DNA of 64,000 bases from Orychophragmus violaceus. Its lineage: Eukaryota; Streptophyta; Magnoliopsida; Brassicales; Brassicaceae. Positions 1-10,096 of the stretch are shown here, piece by piece. Position 1 is the stretch's first letter, and the number at the start of each line of letters is the position of its first letter. The notes below the pieces were generated by a model. It had not been told where the DNA came from. It made no database searches and saw only the letters and a list, made by a program, of their open reading frames with translations. The position numbers were made by a program, and so were the translations under genes. Location of the stretch: positions 45,535,522 to 45,599,521 of the forward strand of contig CM058229.1 in the NCBI GenBank assembly GCA_030180135.1. Reading direction: 5' to 3'.

Positions 1-410
1 CTTGTTCCATCCATGTCTCTTTTATATCTCATGATACGCCTAATCAGTGTCTTTATGATCACCAGTTACGGCTGTCGTTTGACAAAGTCAAGACGAACCA
101 ATCCATATAAGAGAGGACATGATGAACTCAGGTCTAAGTACTACTCTCTTTAGTCGTAATGAGAAACTCTTATGACACTCATATAACATCTTGTAGAGTT
201 CTCATTAACGGGTCAAGTCCGATCATGTGTTCTCTAACACATATCTATGTGATTGACTTTAATACACTTATTAAATGACTCCATGAAACATAGTCATCAG
301 TCACCTCACATACTAGTCTCACGTGGTTGTTAGTGTTATGTGATTGTCTCATCTCGACTATACGACTTTCACTTAGAGCAAGTACAATAGATTTCAGGAC
401 ATTCCCAACA
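1..410 (-). mobile_element. Copia-type LTR retrotransposon remnant (internally deleted)
   Basis: Read on the minus strand, this starts at 410 with a copia LTR terminus (TGTTGGGAATGTCCTGAAAT), the same first 20 bases as the LTR of the copia element at 41557. After about 70 bp it passes directly into sequence matching the far 3' internal region of the copia element at 50202-57176 (about 55890-56230 there). Most of the LTR and all gag-pol are therefore missing. The jump lies near a shared GTCGAGAT-like stretch found in both LTR and 3' internal region, which suggests a microhomology deletion. Base 411 resumes Athila-like sequence, so this is an insertion into element A; its far end is outside the window. 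Confidence 0.7.
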
Positions 411-530
411 CATTTTACTCCATCTTTTCTTGGACATGAGCATTCTGCAACAGCCTACTCGCCACCTTGGATGAGGAGACTTGGACAGAGACAGAAAAAG
501 TCTCTATCAGGATCTCCTGGTGCCTGAAAA
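411..530 (+). pseudogene. C-terminal tail of an Athila-like gag-protease polyprotein (element A)
   Basis: The frame ending at the stop near 527 encodes a short tail with the motif SPPWMRRL followed by a glutamine- and serine-rich end and a final PGA. The same tail ends the protease fragment of element H at 49054-49533, where it directly follows the retropepsin-like region. The N-terminal part is cut off by the copia remnant at 410. Directly downstream comes the sequence that in element C follows the integrase stop (conserved AAGCGCTGGGTGG...GGCAACCCA region). In this subfamily the tail therefore takes the place of reverse transcriptase and integrase. Confidence 0.6.
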
Positions 531-1901
531 ATCCTGTCCGTCCGGTCAAGCTATTGACCTTAAACAAGCGCTGGGTGGAAGGCAACCCACCATTAGGTAC
601 TGGTGTTTTTCAACTTAATTTTTGGTAATTTTGTTAGGATTTTACGTTTGTTTTTGTTAGGATTTTACGTTTGTTTTTGTTTTCGGTGAATTTATGATTG
701 CAGGTCTCGGATAAATTCGCAGTGCGTCGATCGACGCACTTCTGTGTCGATCGTCACAACACGATCGGAATCGCATTGCAGCGATCGTTGCGGTCCTGAG
801 AAACGATCGACCATACACGAATATCGCCTAGTAACGGTAGATGCACTTAGTGCAACGATCGATGCCTGAGCGACAGAGGTAAACCCGACAGAACTCAACA
901 AAGCCTTAACAATTTTTATTTCTTTTTACCGATCCTTCGCTTGACACTACTGGGGACAGTGTGTCTTAAGTGTGGGGGAGGTGCTACTGACGTTTATCTT
1001 TCTGTTTTCTTAAGAGTCAGTCCATTTTTCAAAAAATTTTGTTTTATTGAGTCAAAATTGTTTAAGTAAGAAACTATGATTTTCTGAGAAGATTTACAAG
1101 ACTTGCAGGAACTTAAGTAACCATTGGGATGAAGTTGCATGATCTATCTCTGACTATTAGAAAACCCAGACACATATCAACCTACTGGGAACACCCATAT
1201 CACTTTAGGTATCAGAGGATCCTTTTACTGACTTCAATTTAATACTGACTTAGATTTCTCACCTAAGGGCTTGGTATACTTTGTGTCGGATTCCCTATTA
1301 GTTCTGACACAGCTTGTCAACCTATCCTATTTAGTTCCCTTCTCCCCTTCTATAAAGTAAAAAAAAAAAAAAAGATATTAAACTGAGGATGAGTTAGTAA
1401 CTCCGAAGTGGTCACAGGAGTGGTAGAGACCCCTATTATCTCCTGTGCGATCCATGGAATGTGTCCAAAGTACACCCCATAACGGGAAGAACACTGATAA
1501 AAAAAAAAAAATGATACCCAATGTGGGAAAAATCAGTTGTTAAAGAAGGGAAAAGAGAAGAAAGGGACTAGAGAAAGATAGTATGGTGGTCTAGAGCTGA
1601 TAAGGTAAGAATCCATGTGCCCTTTGATCGATACTCCTTAGGTGAGACCGCACTTAAATACTTGCAGAAGTCAGTAGGGAGAATTTGAATGCTTGAATGC
1701 GATTGTGGAGTTTACTTAGGACAATTGCTAAGTGTGGGGGAAGTACATGTTGGTCTTGATATCCTATGATTGATTCTTTCAGTGGTTTACTAAGGGGAAT
1801 CTGAGTATTGTAGCTTCTAGGATGAAATGAGTTTCTGAAGAGTTTTCAAACCTCTTCACCAAGCTTTAATTCTCTGTTTTGCTTGAGGGCAAGCAAATGC
1901 T
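531..1901 (+). mobile_element. 3' non-coding internal region of Athila-like element A
   Basis: No coding ORF. It is collinear with the post-pol region of element C (12820-14142) and the post-ORF-1 region of element H (38110-39506, reverse). It contains a palindrome cluster at 715-862, two extra polypurine-like tracts (968-981 and 1730-1743), short A runs at 1360-1375 and 1500-1511, and ends at the polypurine tract before the LTR at 1916. Confidence 0.75.
715..862 (+). repeat. CGATCG palindrome cluster, element A 3' UTR
   Basis: CGATCG cores start at 728, 748, 762, 782, 804 and 856, with a degenerate site near 834. Sites pair at 20 bp (728/748), 22 bp (782/804) and about 22 bp (834/856); pair starts repeat about every 52-54 bp. 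Arms fit TGYRW/WYRCA, for example TGCGTCGATCGACGCA at 723-738. The same three-pair layout recurs in elements C and H. Confidence 0.85.
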
Positions 1902-1914
1902 AAGTGTGGGGGAG
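1902..1914 (+). other. Polypurine tract of element A
   Basis: AAGTGTGGGGGAG lies immediately 5' of the LTR start TGATATATCA at 1916, the expected place for the plus-strand primer. The same tract precedes the 3' LTRs of elements C (14143-14156) and H (38096-38109, reverse). Confidence 0.8.
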
Positions 1915-1915
1915 T

Positions 1916-3112
1916 TGATATATCATGGTTTTTACTAGTTTTAGACCATGATATAAGTGTGTTTTAGTGTCTTTTTGTGTTCTTTTAGAGTCTTTTACAG
2001 GTATAATCAGGTTTGGAGCTGAATTGAAGATATTGGAGTATTTTGGAGATTTTTGGAGTGTTTGGCCGAGAGATAGAGTTCACTGTCCGAAACAGAGTAA
2101 TGCGTCGATCGTTGCACTCTAGCACCGATCGTTGCACCAGCGAGATGGGCCGAAACTCGGCGGTTTATGAAGAGTCAAGATATTGCACTCTAATCCAGAA
2201 GTTCCTGATATTTACAAAGAAGCCCCTGGCCGAGATTAGACCTATATAATTAAGTTTTTGGTGTTTTAATTACTTACGCTTTCATAATTAAGAGCAGAGG
2301 ATTTTTAGAGCTTTTGGGGCTGATCTGAACCTTTACTTCATCTGTATTTGGAGAAGATTTCGAACCCCTTTAATTCTTTATTATCTTTTATGCAATTTAT
2401 TCTTCATATGATTATGTTTTCATTATCTATGTCTGAGTAGATTCCTTGTTAGGTTTAGGGTTTCTCACATAGGATTTCATGACTTGCTAGACTTGTTTAA
2501 TTCAGTTAAGGATTCATAACTATATATGTTCTTCGGTCTAATTGTGCTTAAAGCTAGTTCTAACCTGATCAATTAGAATCTAGATCTTAGGTTGCTAAAT
2601 ACGACACGGAAGTGTGGTTTAGGAATCTGAACTCTTTAGGTTGAGCAATTAAACTTCTCGCAAACGAAAGTTTGGTTTAGGATAATTGTGAACATATCAA
2701 ACTTGGAATTAATGCTAGTTTAATCTGTTGGTTCTCGCAAACGAAAGTATGGTTTGCTGCACTTAGACTTAGAGAATTATCGCAAAGGAATTTGGTTAAT
2801 TCTATATCCGTGCCTTGAGTTCTAGAACTGTGCTTAATTAGATCCTTGCTGAATGAACTGTCTGCTTGTCTGATTTCTTGAGAACGCCCTAGACTTAGCG
2901 CTCTTAATAACTTGCTTTCACAACCAATAATCTCTGCTTTCTGTTTACTTTCTCGCATTGCTTTTAATTCAATCACATTGCTTTCTTCCTAGTTTAATTT
3001 CCTGTTCTTGAGCTATTGAATACCAGAGTCCCTGTGGATTCGATACCTATATACTACAACTACTGAACTGTGCACTTGCAGTTAGATATAGGATTAAAAC
3101 CTGACCCTATCA
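1916..3112 (+). mobile_element. Athila-like LTR A
   Basis: A 1197-bp LTR beginning TGATATATCATGG and ending ACCCTATCA, with a polypurine tract on its left and a primer binding site on its right. It differs from solo LTR B (3412-4608) at only about 8 positions by eye. U3 holds a palindrome pair (cores 2106 and 2126); a TATATAA at 2243-2249 lies about 110 bp downstream. The first 40 bp form an inverted repeat (TATATCATGGT ... ACCATGATATA). Small ORFs inside it (2043-2249; reverse 2677-2976) recur only because the LTR is duplicated and have no coding support. Confidence 0.9.
2101..2136 (+). promoter_or_regulatory. Paired CGATCG palindromes in LTR A
   Basis: Cores at 2106-2111 and 2126-2131, 20 bp apart, read TGCGTCGATCGTTGCA and a second site ending CCGATCGTTGCA. 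They lie about 110 bp upstream of TATATAA (2243-2249). An identical pair is in solo LTR B (3602 and 3622). Confidence 0.75.
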
Positions 3113-3344
3113 AGTTTTTGGCGCCGTTGCCGGGGACTCTTAGAGTCTTCGATAGCTTAGAACCTAGGGTTTTACTAGGACTTTTCGTTTTCTTTTCATT
3201 TTTGTTTTGTTTTTTTTTTTTTTTCAGTTACTAATTTTCTCTGTTTTCTCTCTGTCGCAGTTACCGATTTCGCACTGCGTCGATCGTTGCACCCTTGCAC
3301 CGATCGTCACTAGGCGATTCTGAGATTGAACCGATCGTTGCACT
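3113..3344 (+). mobile_element. Primer binding site and leader of a second Athila-like internal region
   Basis: TGGCGCCGTTGCCGGGGA at 3119-3136 matches the 3' end of plant tRNA-Asp, the usual Athila primer. The leader continues through a T-rich stretch and palindromes with cores at 3281, 3301 and 3332, then is cut at about 3344, where the LTR remnant of element D begins. Because LTR A is preceded by a polypurine tract and followed by a primer site, it is shared by two internal regions. Confidence 0.8.
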
Positions 3345-3384
3345 GATATCATGGTTGAAAACCAAGAAAAACCATGATATATCA
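3345..3384 (-). mobile_element. 3' LTR stub of element D
   Basis: About 40 bp, on the minus strand starting TGATATATCATGGTTTTTC and continuing with the D-type sequence also seen at the end of D's 5' LTR (21305-21344). The rest of D's 3' LTR is gone, fused to the leader of element A. Confidence 0.65.
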
Positions 3385-5790
3385 ACTCCCCCACACTTAG
3401 CTCTTGCTTGCTGATATATCATGGTTTTTACTAGTTTTAGACCATGATATAAGTGTGTTTTAGTGTCTTTTTGTGTTCTTTTAGAGTCTTTTACAGGTAT
3501 AATCAGGTTTGGAGCTGAATTGAAGATATTGGAGTATTTTGGAGATTTTTGGAGTGTTTGGCCGAGAGATAGAGTTCACTGTCCGAAACAGAGTAATGCG
3601 TCGATCGTTGCACTCTAGCACCGATCGTTGCACCAGCGAGATGGGCCGAAACTCGGCGGTTTATGAAGAGTCAAGATATTGCACTCTAATCCAGAAGTTC
3701 CTGATATTTACAAAGAAGCCCCTGGCCGAGATTAGACCTATATAATTAAGTTTTTGGTGTTTTAATTACTTACGCTTTCATAATTAAGAGCAGAGGATTT
3801 TTAGAGCTTTTGGGGCTGATCTGAACCTTTACTTCATCTGTATTTGGAGAAGATTTCGAACCCCTTTAATTCTTTATTATCTTTTATGCAATTTATTCTT
3901 CATATGATTATGTTTTCATTATCTATGTCTGAGTAGATTCCTTGTTAGGTTTAGGGTTTCTCACATAGGATTTCATGACTTGCTAGACTTGTTTAATTCA
4001 GTTAAGGATTCATAACTATATCTGTTCTTCGGTCTAATTGTGCTTAAAGCTAGTTCTAACCTGATCAATTAGAATCCAGATCTTAGGTTGCTAAATACGA
4101 CACGGAAGTGTGGTTTAGGAATCTGAACTCTTTAGGTTGAGCAATTAAACTTCTCGCAAACGAAAGTTTGGTTTAGGATAATTGTGAACATATCAAACTT
4201 GGAATTAATGCTAGTTTAATCTGTTGGTTCTCGCAAACGAAAGTTTGATTTGCTGCACTTAGACTTAGAGAATTATCGCAAAGGAATTTGGTTAATTCTA
4301 TATCTGTGCTTTGAGTTCTAGAACTGTGCTTAATTAGATCCTTGCTGAATGAACTGTCTGCTTGTCTGATTTCCTGAGAACGCCCTAGACTTAGCGCTCT
4401 TAATAACTTGCTTTCACAACCAGTAATCTCTGCTTTCTGTTTACTTTCTCGCATTGCTTTTAATTCAATCACATTGCTTTCTTCCTAGTTTAATTTCCTG
4501 TTCTTGAGCTATTGAATACCAGAGTCCCTGTGGATTCGATACCTATATACTACAACTACTGAACTGTGCACTTGCAGTTAGATATATGATTAAAACCTGA
4601 CCCTATCACTTGCCCTCAAGCAAGTAAAGAACCAAAGCATAAGAAAAGAGGTTTGAAAACACAGAAACTCATTTCGTCCTAGGAACTTTCTCATTCACAT
4701 TCACTTAGTAAACCACTGAAAACTTTCCTACAGAACTCAAGACCACAGTATACTTCCCCCACACTTAGCAACTGTCCCAAGTAAACTCCACAATCAAGTT
4801 AGGACATTCAAGTTCACCACACTAGCCTCCGTATACAATTAGGTGCAGTCTCACAAAGGGAATATCGAATCAAAGGACACATGGACTCAACCTATTCAGT
4901 ATCTGACCACCAAACTGTCAGTTTCTGGTTTCTTTCTTTTCCCTTTCTCCCTTAGCACCGATTTTTCCCCACTGGGTATCATTTTATTTTTTCTATCAGT
5001 GCTCTTCCCTTTTTATTGGGGTTTAACTTTGGATTTTTCCATGGATACACAGGAGGTAATAGGGGTCTCTACCACTTCCGTGACCACTTCGAAGCTACTA
5101 GCTTATCCTCGGTTTTTATCTTTTTTTTTTTTTTTCAAAGGAGGGAAAATCATAAACTATACTTTAGAACAGGATCACAGGCTGTGCCAAACACATCAAA
5201 GGAATCTGACCCAAAGATTACCAAGCCCCTAAGTGAGAATTTAAAGTTAAGATTAAGTGTGAGACTAGTGATGGATCCTCTGAATACCTGGTTCATTATG
5301 GGTGTCCTTGGTAAGTTGATCTGTTTGGGGTTTTCTAATAGTCATAGAGCTTCTGCAAGTCTGTCCAATGGTCACTTAGTTCCTGTTCCAGTGAAAACTT
5401 TCCTCGAAAAATCATAGTTTCATACAAATTTTGACTCAATAAAACAATTTTGAAAACTAGTGAAAACATGGGACTGACTCTAAGAAAACAAAACACAATG
5501 TCAGTAGCCACCTCCCCCACACTTAAACTGCACTTTCCCCAGTTCAATTGTAGCATGAGATCGGTATAAATCAAATTGGAACCATAGAGATTTTGAGTTA
5601 AAAATCCGAACCTGATCACGGCTGATGTCGACCGACATTAAGCTTAGTGTCGCTCGACATCAAGCTCTGCAGACCTGTTCACCACGGCTCTGACACACAA
5701 AAACCAGAAAAATCAAAAGACACAAGAACAAAAACCAAAAAGAAAAGAAAACTAACCTACAGTGGGTTGCCTCCCACTCAGCGCTCTTTT
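3385..5790 (-). mobile_element. Element D 3' non-coding region with polypurine tract (interrupted by solo LTR B)
   Basis: Minus-strand polypurine tract CTCCCCCACACTT at 3386-3398, then the usual Athila-like 3' region, with further tract copies at 4752-4766 and 5511-5524. Solo LTR B interrupts it at 3412-4608. At 5625-5660 a palindrome pair has TGTCGACCGACA-type arms (cores 5629 and 5651), matching the arm type inside element D's coding region at 15336-18300. The right part reaches the conserved GGGTTGCCTCCCACTCAGCGC block near 5764-5784 that follows the pol stop. No gene is seen; the ORFs at 4843-5417 are antisense noise. Confidence 0.7.
3412..4608 (+). mobile_element. Solo LTR B (Athila-like) with target-site duplication
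   Basis: A complete 1197-bp LTR, TGATATATCA to CCCTATCA, flanked by the perfect 5-bp repeat CTTGC (3407-3411 and 4609-4613). There is no primer site on its right and no matching polypurine tract on its left. The flanks rejoin as the minus-strand 3' region of element D. It is therefore a solo LTR left by LTR-LTR recombination after a full insertion into D. It differs from LTR A at about 8 of 1197 positions by eye. Confidence 0.92.
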
Positions 5791-5898
5791 AACGTCAATA
5801 GCTTGACTATATTGCGATCAGGTATTGGGTGCATTATCCAGATGGACAATATTGCCTTCTGGAATCTAACCTTTCGCCCAGTAATTTTTCAGACAATA
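5791..5898 (-). pseudogene. Integrase C-terminus remnant of element D
   Basis: Read in reverse, this aligns with the integrase C-terminus of element C (12745-12819): a YWAK motif, then IPEG, then a hydrophobic stretch ending at a stop. An internal stop follows the YWAKG stretch. It continues D's pol, whose RNase H end is at 15336; the integrase core between the two is lost and element C now sits in the gap. Confidence 0.6.
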
Positions 5899-6739
5899 TA
5901 GATACGCTATCATACTTTAGAGCAGAGAGTTTTTAGAGCTATTTGGGGCTGATCTGATCCTGTACTACATCTTGTTTTTGGAGAAGATTTCGAACCCCTT
6001 TAATTATTTAATCTCTTTTATTCAATCTATTAATTCATTGATTATGTTTTCATATTCCATGTCTGAGTAGATTCATAGTTAGGTTTAGGGATTCTCATTA
6101 AGGATTTTATGACTTGCTAGATATAATTAATTCAGTTAAGGATTCATATCAATAGATGTTCTTCAATCTAAATTGTGTTTAATGCTAGTTCTAACTTGAT
6201 CACTTAGAATCTAGATCTTAGGTTGCTAGATTGACATGAAAGTGTGGTTTAGAATCTGAACTATTTAGGTTGAGCAATTTAATTATTCGCAAAGAAATTT
6301 GGTTTAATTAGATTGTGAACATATCGAACTTGATTGTTAAAGCTGGTTTAATCTGTTAGGAATTACAAAGACATTTGGATTTCTGCAATTAGGCTTAGAG
6401 AATTCTCACAACAAAAGTTGGTTAATTCTATATATATGTTTTGAGTTCTAGAACTGTACCTAATTTGATCATGACTGAATAATTTATCTGCTTGTCTGAT
6501 TTCCTGAGAACTCCCTAGACTTAGCGCCTTTAGTTAACTGCTTACAAACCGAACTTGCTACTTTTTTATTTTCTCGCATTGCTTTTAGTTTCTCAATACA
6601 ATTTGCTTTCTCCTAGTTTAATCTTTTCTGTTCTGATTCTATCGTTGCCTAGAGTCCCCGTGGATTCGATACCCTAAGTACTACATTGGTATTACTGTGC
6701 ACTTGCAGTTAGTATAAGGTTAAAACTTACGACCTATCA
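5899..6739 (+). mobile_element. 5' LTR of element C, 5'-truncated
   Basis: Matches 14499-15332 of the 3' LTR, with roughly 25 differences over about 835 bp by eye. The first ~340 bp (expected TGATATATCA end, U3 and palindrome site) are missing, so the true left boundary and duplication cannot be seen. It ends GACCTATCA at 6739, next to the primer site. Confidence 0.85.
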
Positions 6740-7080
6740 AGTTTTTGGCGCCGTCGCCAGGGACTCTTTTGAGTCTTCGATAGATTCGAACTTAGGTTTA
6801 GACTAGGATTTTTTATTTTTATTTTATTTTATTTTAGTTACTAATTATTTCTCTGTTTCCTCTCTGTCGCAGGTTTTACTTTCGCATAGCATCGATCATT
6901 GCATATTTTGTGTCGATCGTTACTAGGCGATTGGAGTTGAATCGATCGTTGCTTGGCGATTACAGACGGTTTATGCAGACGTGTGATACCAGAAGTAATC
7001 CGAATACTAACCTCGTTAACCGCCAACTTGAAGAGCTTGCCTGACTAGAAAGGACTATCAGGAAAGTTCAAAGAGCAAGG
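6740..7080 (+). other. Primer binding site and leader of element C
   Basis: TGGCGCCGTCGCCAGGGA at 6746-6763 is a tRNA-Asp-type primer site with two changes from the site at 3119. The leader has a T-rich stretch and palindrome cores at 6914 and 6943, plus a degenerate ATCGATCATTGC site near 6891. No ORF before the gag start near 7081. Confidence 0.8.
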
Positions 7081-8975
7081 ATGGTTGTTGAACGTGTGAT
7101 TATAATGCCTGATGTCAAGGTACCCTGAGGGACCGACAAAACAATCCGTACAATGCTGCTGGGCAACTGATTGACGCTGAAGGGAATGTTATCCCTGATC
7201 CTCCTGAGCCACCACAACTGGAGCAGAACCAAGGCCAAGGACATGCCCAAGGTAGAGAGATGGTTGTTCATGAGAGGACTTTAGCTGACTATAACCATCC
7301 GGATGAGTTTCATGCTAACCGGTCAGCTCTTGTACCTCCTGAGTTTGATAGGAATGATTTTGAAATCAAGACCATCTACTACTCTCTTCTGAGGCAGAAT
7401 GCCTTCCATGGTTTTCCTAATGAGGAGCCGATGGATCACATAGATGAGTTTGAGGACATAGTCACTGGGATGAAGTATGATGGAGTGAACTATGACTATC
7501 TGTTTCTCAAAATTTTCCCCTACACTCTCGCTGGAGATGCTGGTGCTTGGCTGAAACAGCTTCCACCTGGGAAGTTTGTTACATGGCATGCTCTGAAGAG
7601 TGAGTTTCTGAGACACTTCTATGATGATGCTCGCTCTGATCAGTCAAGATAGGACATTCTCACTTTCTCCCAAGGTCCGACAGAGCCTCTTAAGACTGCC
7701 TGGATGAGGTTTAAGAAGTACCAACGTGACTGCCCGCATCATGGATTCACTGAGGTAACATTGTTGGGCATTTTCTTTAGAGGTATAGATCTCCCATACC
7801 AGACTGCGTTGGATAATTCCAGAAATGCAAATTTCAACACTAGGACTCCTGTGCAAGCTAAGCAGTTGATAGATAACTTCGTAAGCAGTAATAGCTCCAA
7901 GAGTACTGATAAAAGAAGGAAGGAGTCTGGTGGGAAGATGGAGAACCAGGAGATAGCTGATATTAGGAGTAAATTGGACACTGTTTGCAATCTTCTAGCT
8001 GGGAAGAAAGTTGTCCATTTTGCTCAAGATGTTGAGGTGATAAATGCTGAAGATGATGGTCAGGAAGAGGATGTGAACTACATCGGAGGATCTGGTTAAC
8101 AAGGTAACAGGTTTGGTAATCAGCAAGGTAATAGATTCTTCAGTGGTCTGAAGAGTGCTTCTACAAGCAACCAAAACTCTTCTGGATTTGGACAGAATGC
8201 TGGTTTCCAGAAGCCTTATCAACAAGGTAATCAGAGGACTTATGGATCTTCCTCTTACCAAGCACCTCCTGCTGTTAACACTCATGAGAGTAAGATGGAG
8301 GCAATGATGGAGCAGCTACTGAAAGGACAGACCAAGACTGCTGTGAACTTCAACAAGAAACTAGATTGGGTCTATGATGATTTGAATGGGAAATTTGAAT
8401 CCTTGAGCTCACATGTGAAAAGGCTTGATGCTCAAGTTGCACAGACTGATGGACATGTTAAGAGGGAAGATGGATATCTTCCGGGGCGAACTGATGCTAA
8501 TCCCAAGTATCAATGCAATGCAGTAACATTGAGAAGGGGTAAGGAGCTGTCTCCTGGCCATAAAAGGCAGTTAAGTGTTGAAGAACTCGGGGAAATTGAA
8601 GAATGGAAGATGATATCCGTGATATTCGCAATGCATCGATCGACGCTACTCAGCAACGGTCGATGCAAAGCGAAAACGAAGAACCTATCGTAACAAAGTC
8701 GCCCAGCAACGATCGACGCAACACCAGCGACGATCGACGCAAGGCGACTGCAGAGAGTTCAAAACCAGAGAAGCCGAAACAGTCAAGTGAAAGGGTTTTC
8801 AAACCTAAAGTACCTTATCCCAAAAATCTCAGGAAAGCTAAGAATGATAAGCAGTATGTCAAATGCAAGGAAATCATTAAGAATGTGAAGATTGAAGTGC
8901 CTTTGATTGACTCCATGGAGACTACTCCTGTGAGGATTTACTTGCTGGTAAGTGGTCTGATGAGGAGAGTGTAAT
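7081..8975 (+). pseudogene. gag: Gag of Athila-like element C (stops and frameshifts)
   Basis: Encodes the capsid-like Retrotrans_gag region (about 7290-7790: YNHPDEFHANRS, ADYD-like hydrophobic core, LAGDAGAWLKQLPPG, EFLRHFYDDA). A glutamine/asparagine/glycine-rich segment follows (8100-8280), then a coiled-coil-like stretch (8295-8450) and a basic linker with palindromes. It aligns along its length with the gag of element D (19818-18120). Damage: TAG at 7650-7652 where D has glutamine, TAA at 8097-8099, and a frameshift near 8597. The start near 7081 is by alignment with D and has no independent support. Confidence 0.8.
8630..8740 (+). repeat. CGATCG palindromes inside the gag linker of element C
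   Basis: Cores at 8637, 8710 and 8731 (the last two 21 bp apart), plus a CGGTCG variant near 8665. They fall in a low-complexity linker between the gag domain and the protease and are read as repeated SIDAT/NDRR-like peptides. Element D carries palindromes at the same linker (18131-18290) with TGTCGAYCGACA arms. Confidence 0.8.
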
Positions 8976-10096
8976 GGTAAGTATGTAGTGCGGTAATTCA
9001 GAGCAGAATTCCTGAGAAGCTGAAAGATCCAGGGAGCTTTGTGTTGGATTGTGCTATCTACAGGGAAAGATTTGAAAGATCCTTATGTGATCTTGGTTCT
9101 AGTGTGAATCTAATTCCCTTCTCTGTTGCTAAGAGACTTGGGATGACTGACTTCTTACCAACTAGGATCTCACTAGTTTTAGCAGACAGAACTATTAGGA
9201 TTCCTGAAGGAGTATTGGAAGATGTGCTTATAATGATTGACAAATGTGTGATTCCTACTGATTTTGTGGTTCTGCAGTATGGAGAGGAACCAAAGGATCC
9301 ACTGATATTGGGTAGGTCTTTCTTAGCTACTGCCGGTGCGATGATTGACTGCCAAAGAGGTAAGATAGTTCTGAATGTAGGTGATTTGAAGATGAGTTTT
9401 GATATGGACAAACTGGTGAAGAGACCAACCATCGACGGACTGACCTTCTATGTCTACACATTCGGCAATTTGGCTGCAGAGTACTTTCATAGGACACATG
9501 CTGAGGATCCGCTGGAGAGAGCCTTACTGAGCTCTATAATGGAGCTGGAACACCTGCAAGACGAGCCTGCAATCTGCTATGCGAGGCTGATGGATTCTGC
9601 TGAGCAAGTAATGCGGTTAGAAGTGTCTGACGCGACTTTGAGTCGATCGACACAACTTGTGCATCGATCGTTGCAAGTCGACAGAGACTGGGCAGAGGAA
9701 AAAGCTCCAAAAATTGAGCTGAAACAACTTCCATCCGGACTAAGGTACGCATTTCTTGGACTTAATTCAACATATCCAGTGATTGTAAATGCTAGTTTGA
9801 ACAACGCAGAGCTTACCTTACTGCTAAGCAAGCTGCGCAAGCATCACAAAGCTCTTGGCTATTCTCTTGATGACATTTCAGATATCTCTCCGGAGCTGTG
9901 CATGCATCAGATACATCTCGAGGATGAGTCTAAGACATCATTTGAGCATCAGAGGAGGCGTAATCCTAACCTTAAGGATGTGGTCAAGAAGGAGATCATG
10001 AAGCTCCTAGATGCTGGGATCATCTATCCTATTTCAGATAGTGATTGGGTTAGTCCAGTCCATGTAGTGCCTAAGAAAGGTGGAGTCAAATTGTGA
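8976..10096 (+). pseudogene. pol: Protease and start of reverse transcriptase, element C
   Basis: From 9041 the frame has the retropepsin-like region with active site DLGSS (9089-9103), the form typical of Athila-lineage proteases instead of DTGAS. A second protease motif (DPLILGRSFLATAGA) lies near 9300. A linker carries a palindrome pair (cores 9644 and 9665). The reverse transcriptase N-terminus follows (LNNAELTLLLSKLRKH ... SPVHVVPKKGG). The frame breaks at 10083-10096: aligned with element D, one base is lost where D reads on through VVRNE. Sequence 8976-9040 is out of frame with both neighbours. Confidence 0.85.
9640..9675 (+). repeat. CGATCG palindrome pair in the protease-RT linker
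   Basis: Cores 9644-9649 and 9665-9670, 21 bp apart, in a region that aligns with the D-family pair at 17184/17205 of opposite orientation. Arms are AGTCGATCGACACA and TGCATCGATCGTTGCA. Confidence 0.75.

Noticed and set aside
3119..3136. tRNA gene suggested by tRNA-Asp similarity
   Set aside because: Only the 18-nt complement of the tRNA 3' end is present, next to an LTR: a primer binding site.
2043..4472. Identical small ORFs (68 and 99 codons) at two places as conserved genes
   Set aside because: They lie inside LTR A and solo LTR B, so their identity only reflects the duplicated LTR; no motif or codon signal.
4843..5417. Overlapping 129- and 133-codon ORFs, one with a hydrophobic phenylalanine-rich stretch
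   Set aside because: Antisense to the 3' non-coding region of element D; the T-rich run creates the phenylalanines, and homologous regions in A, C and H do not keep the frames.
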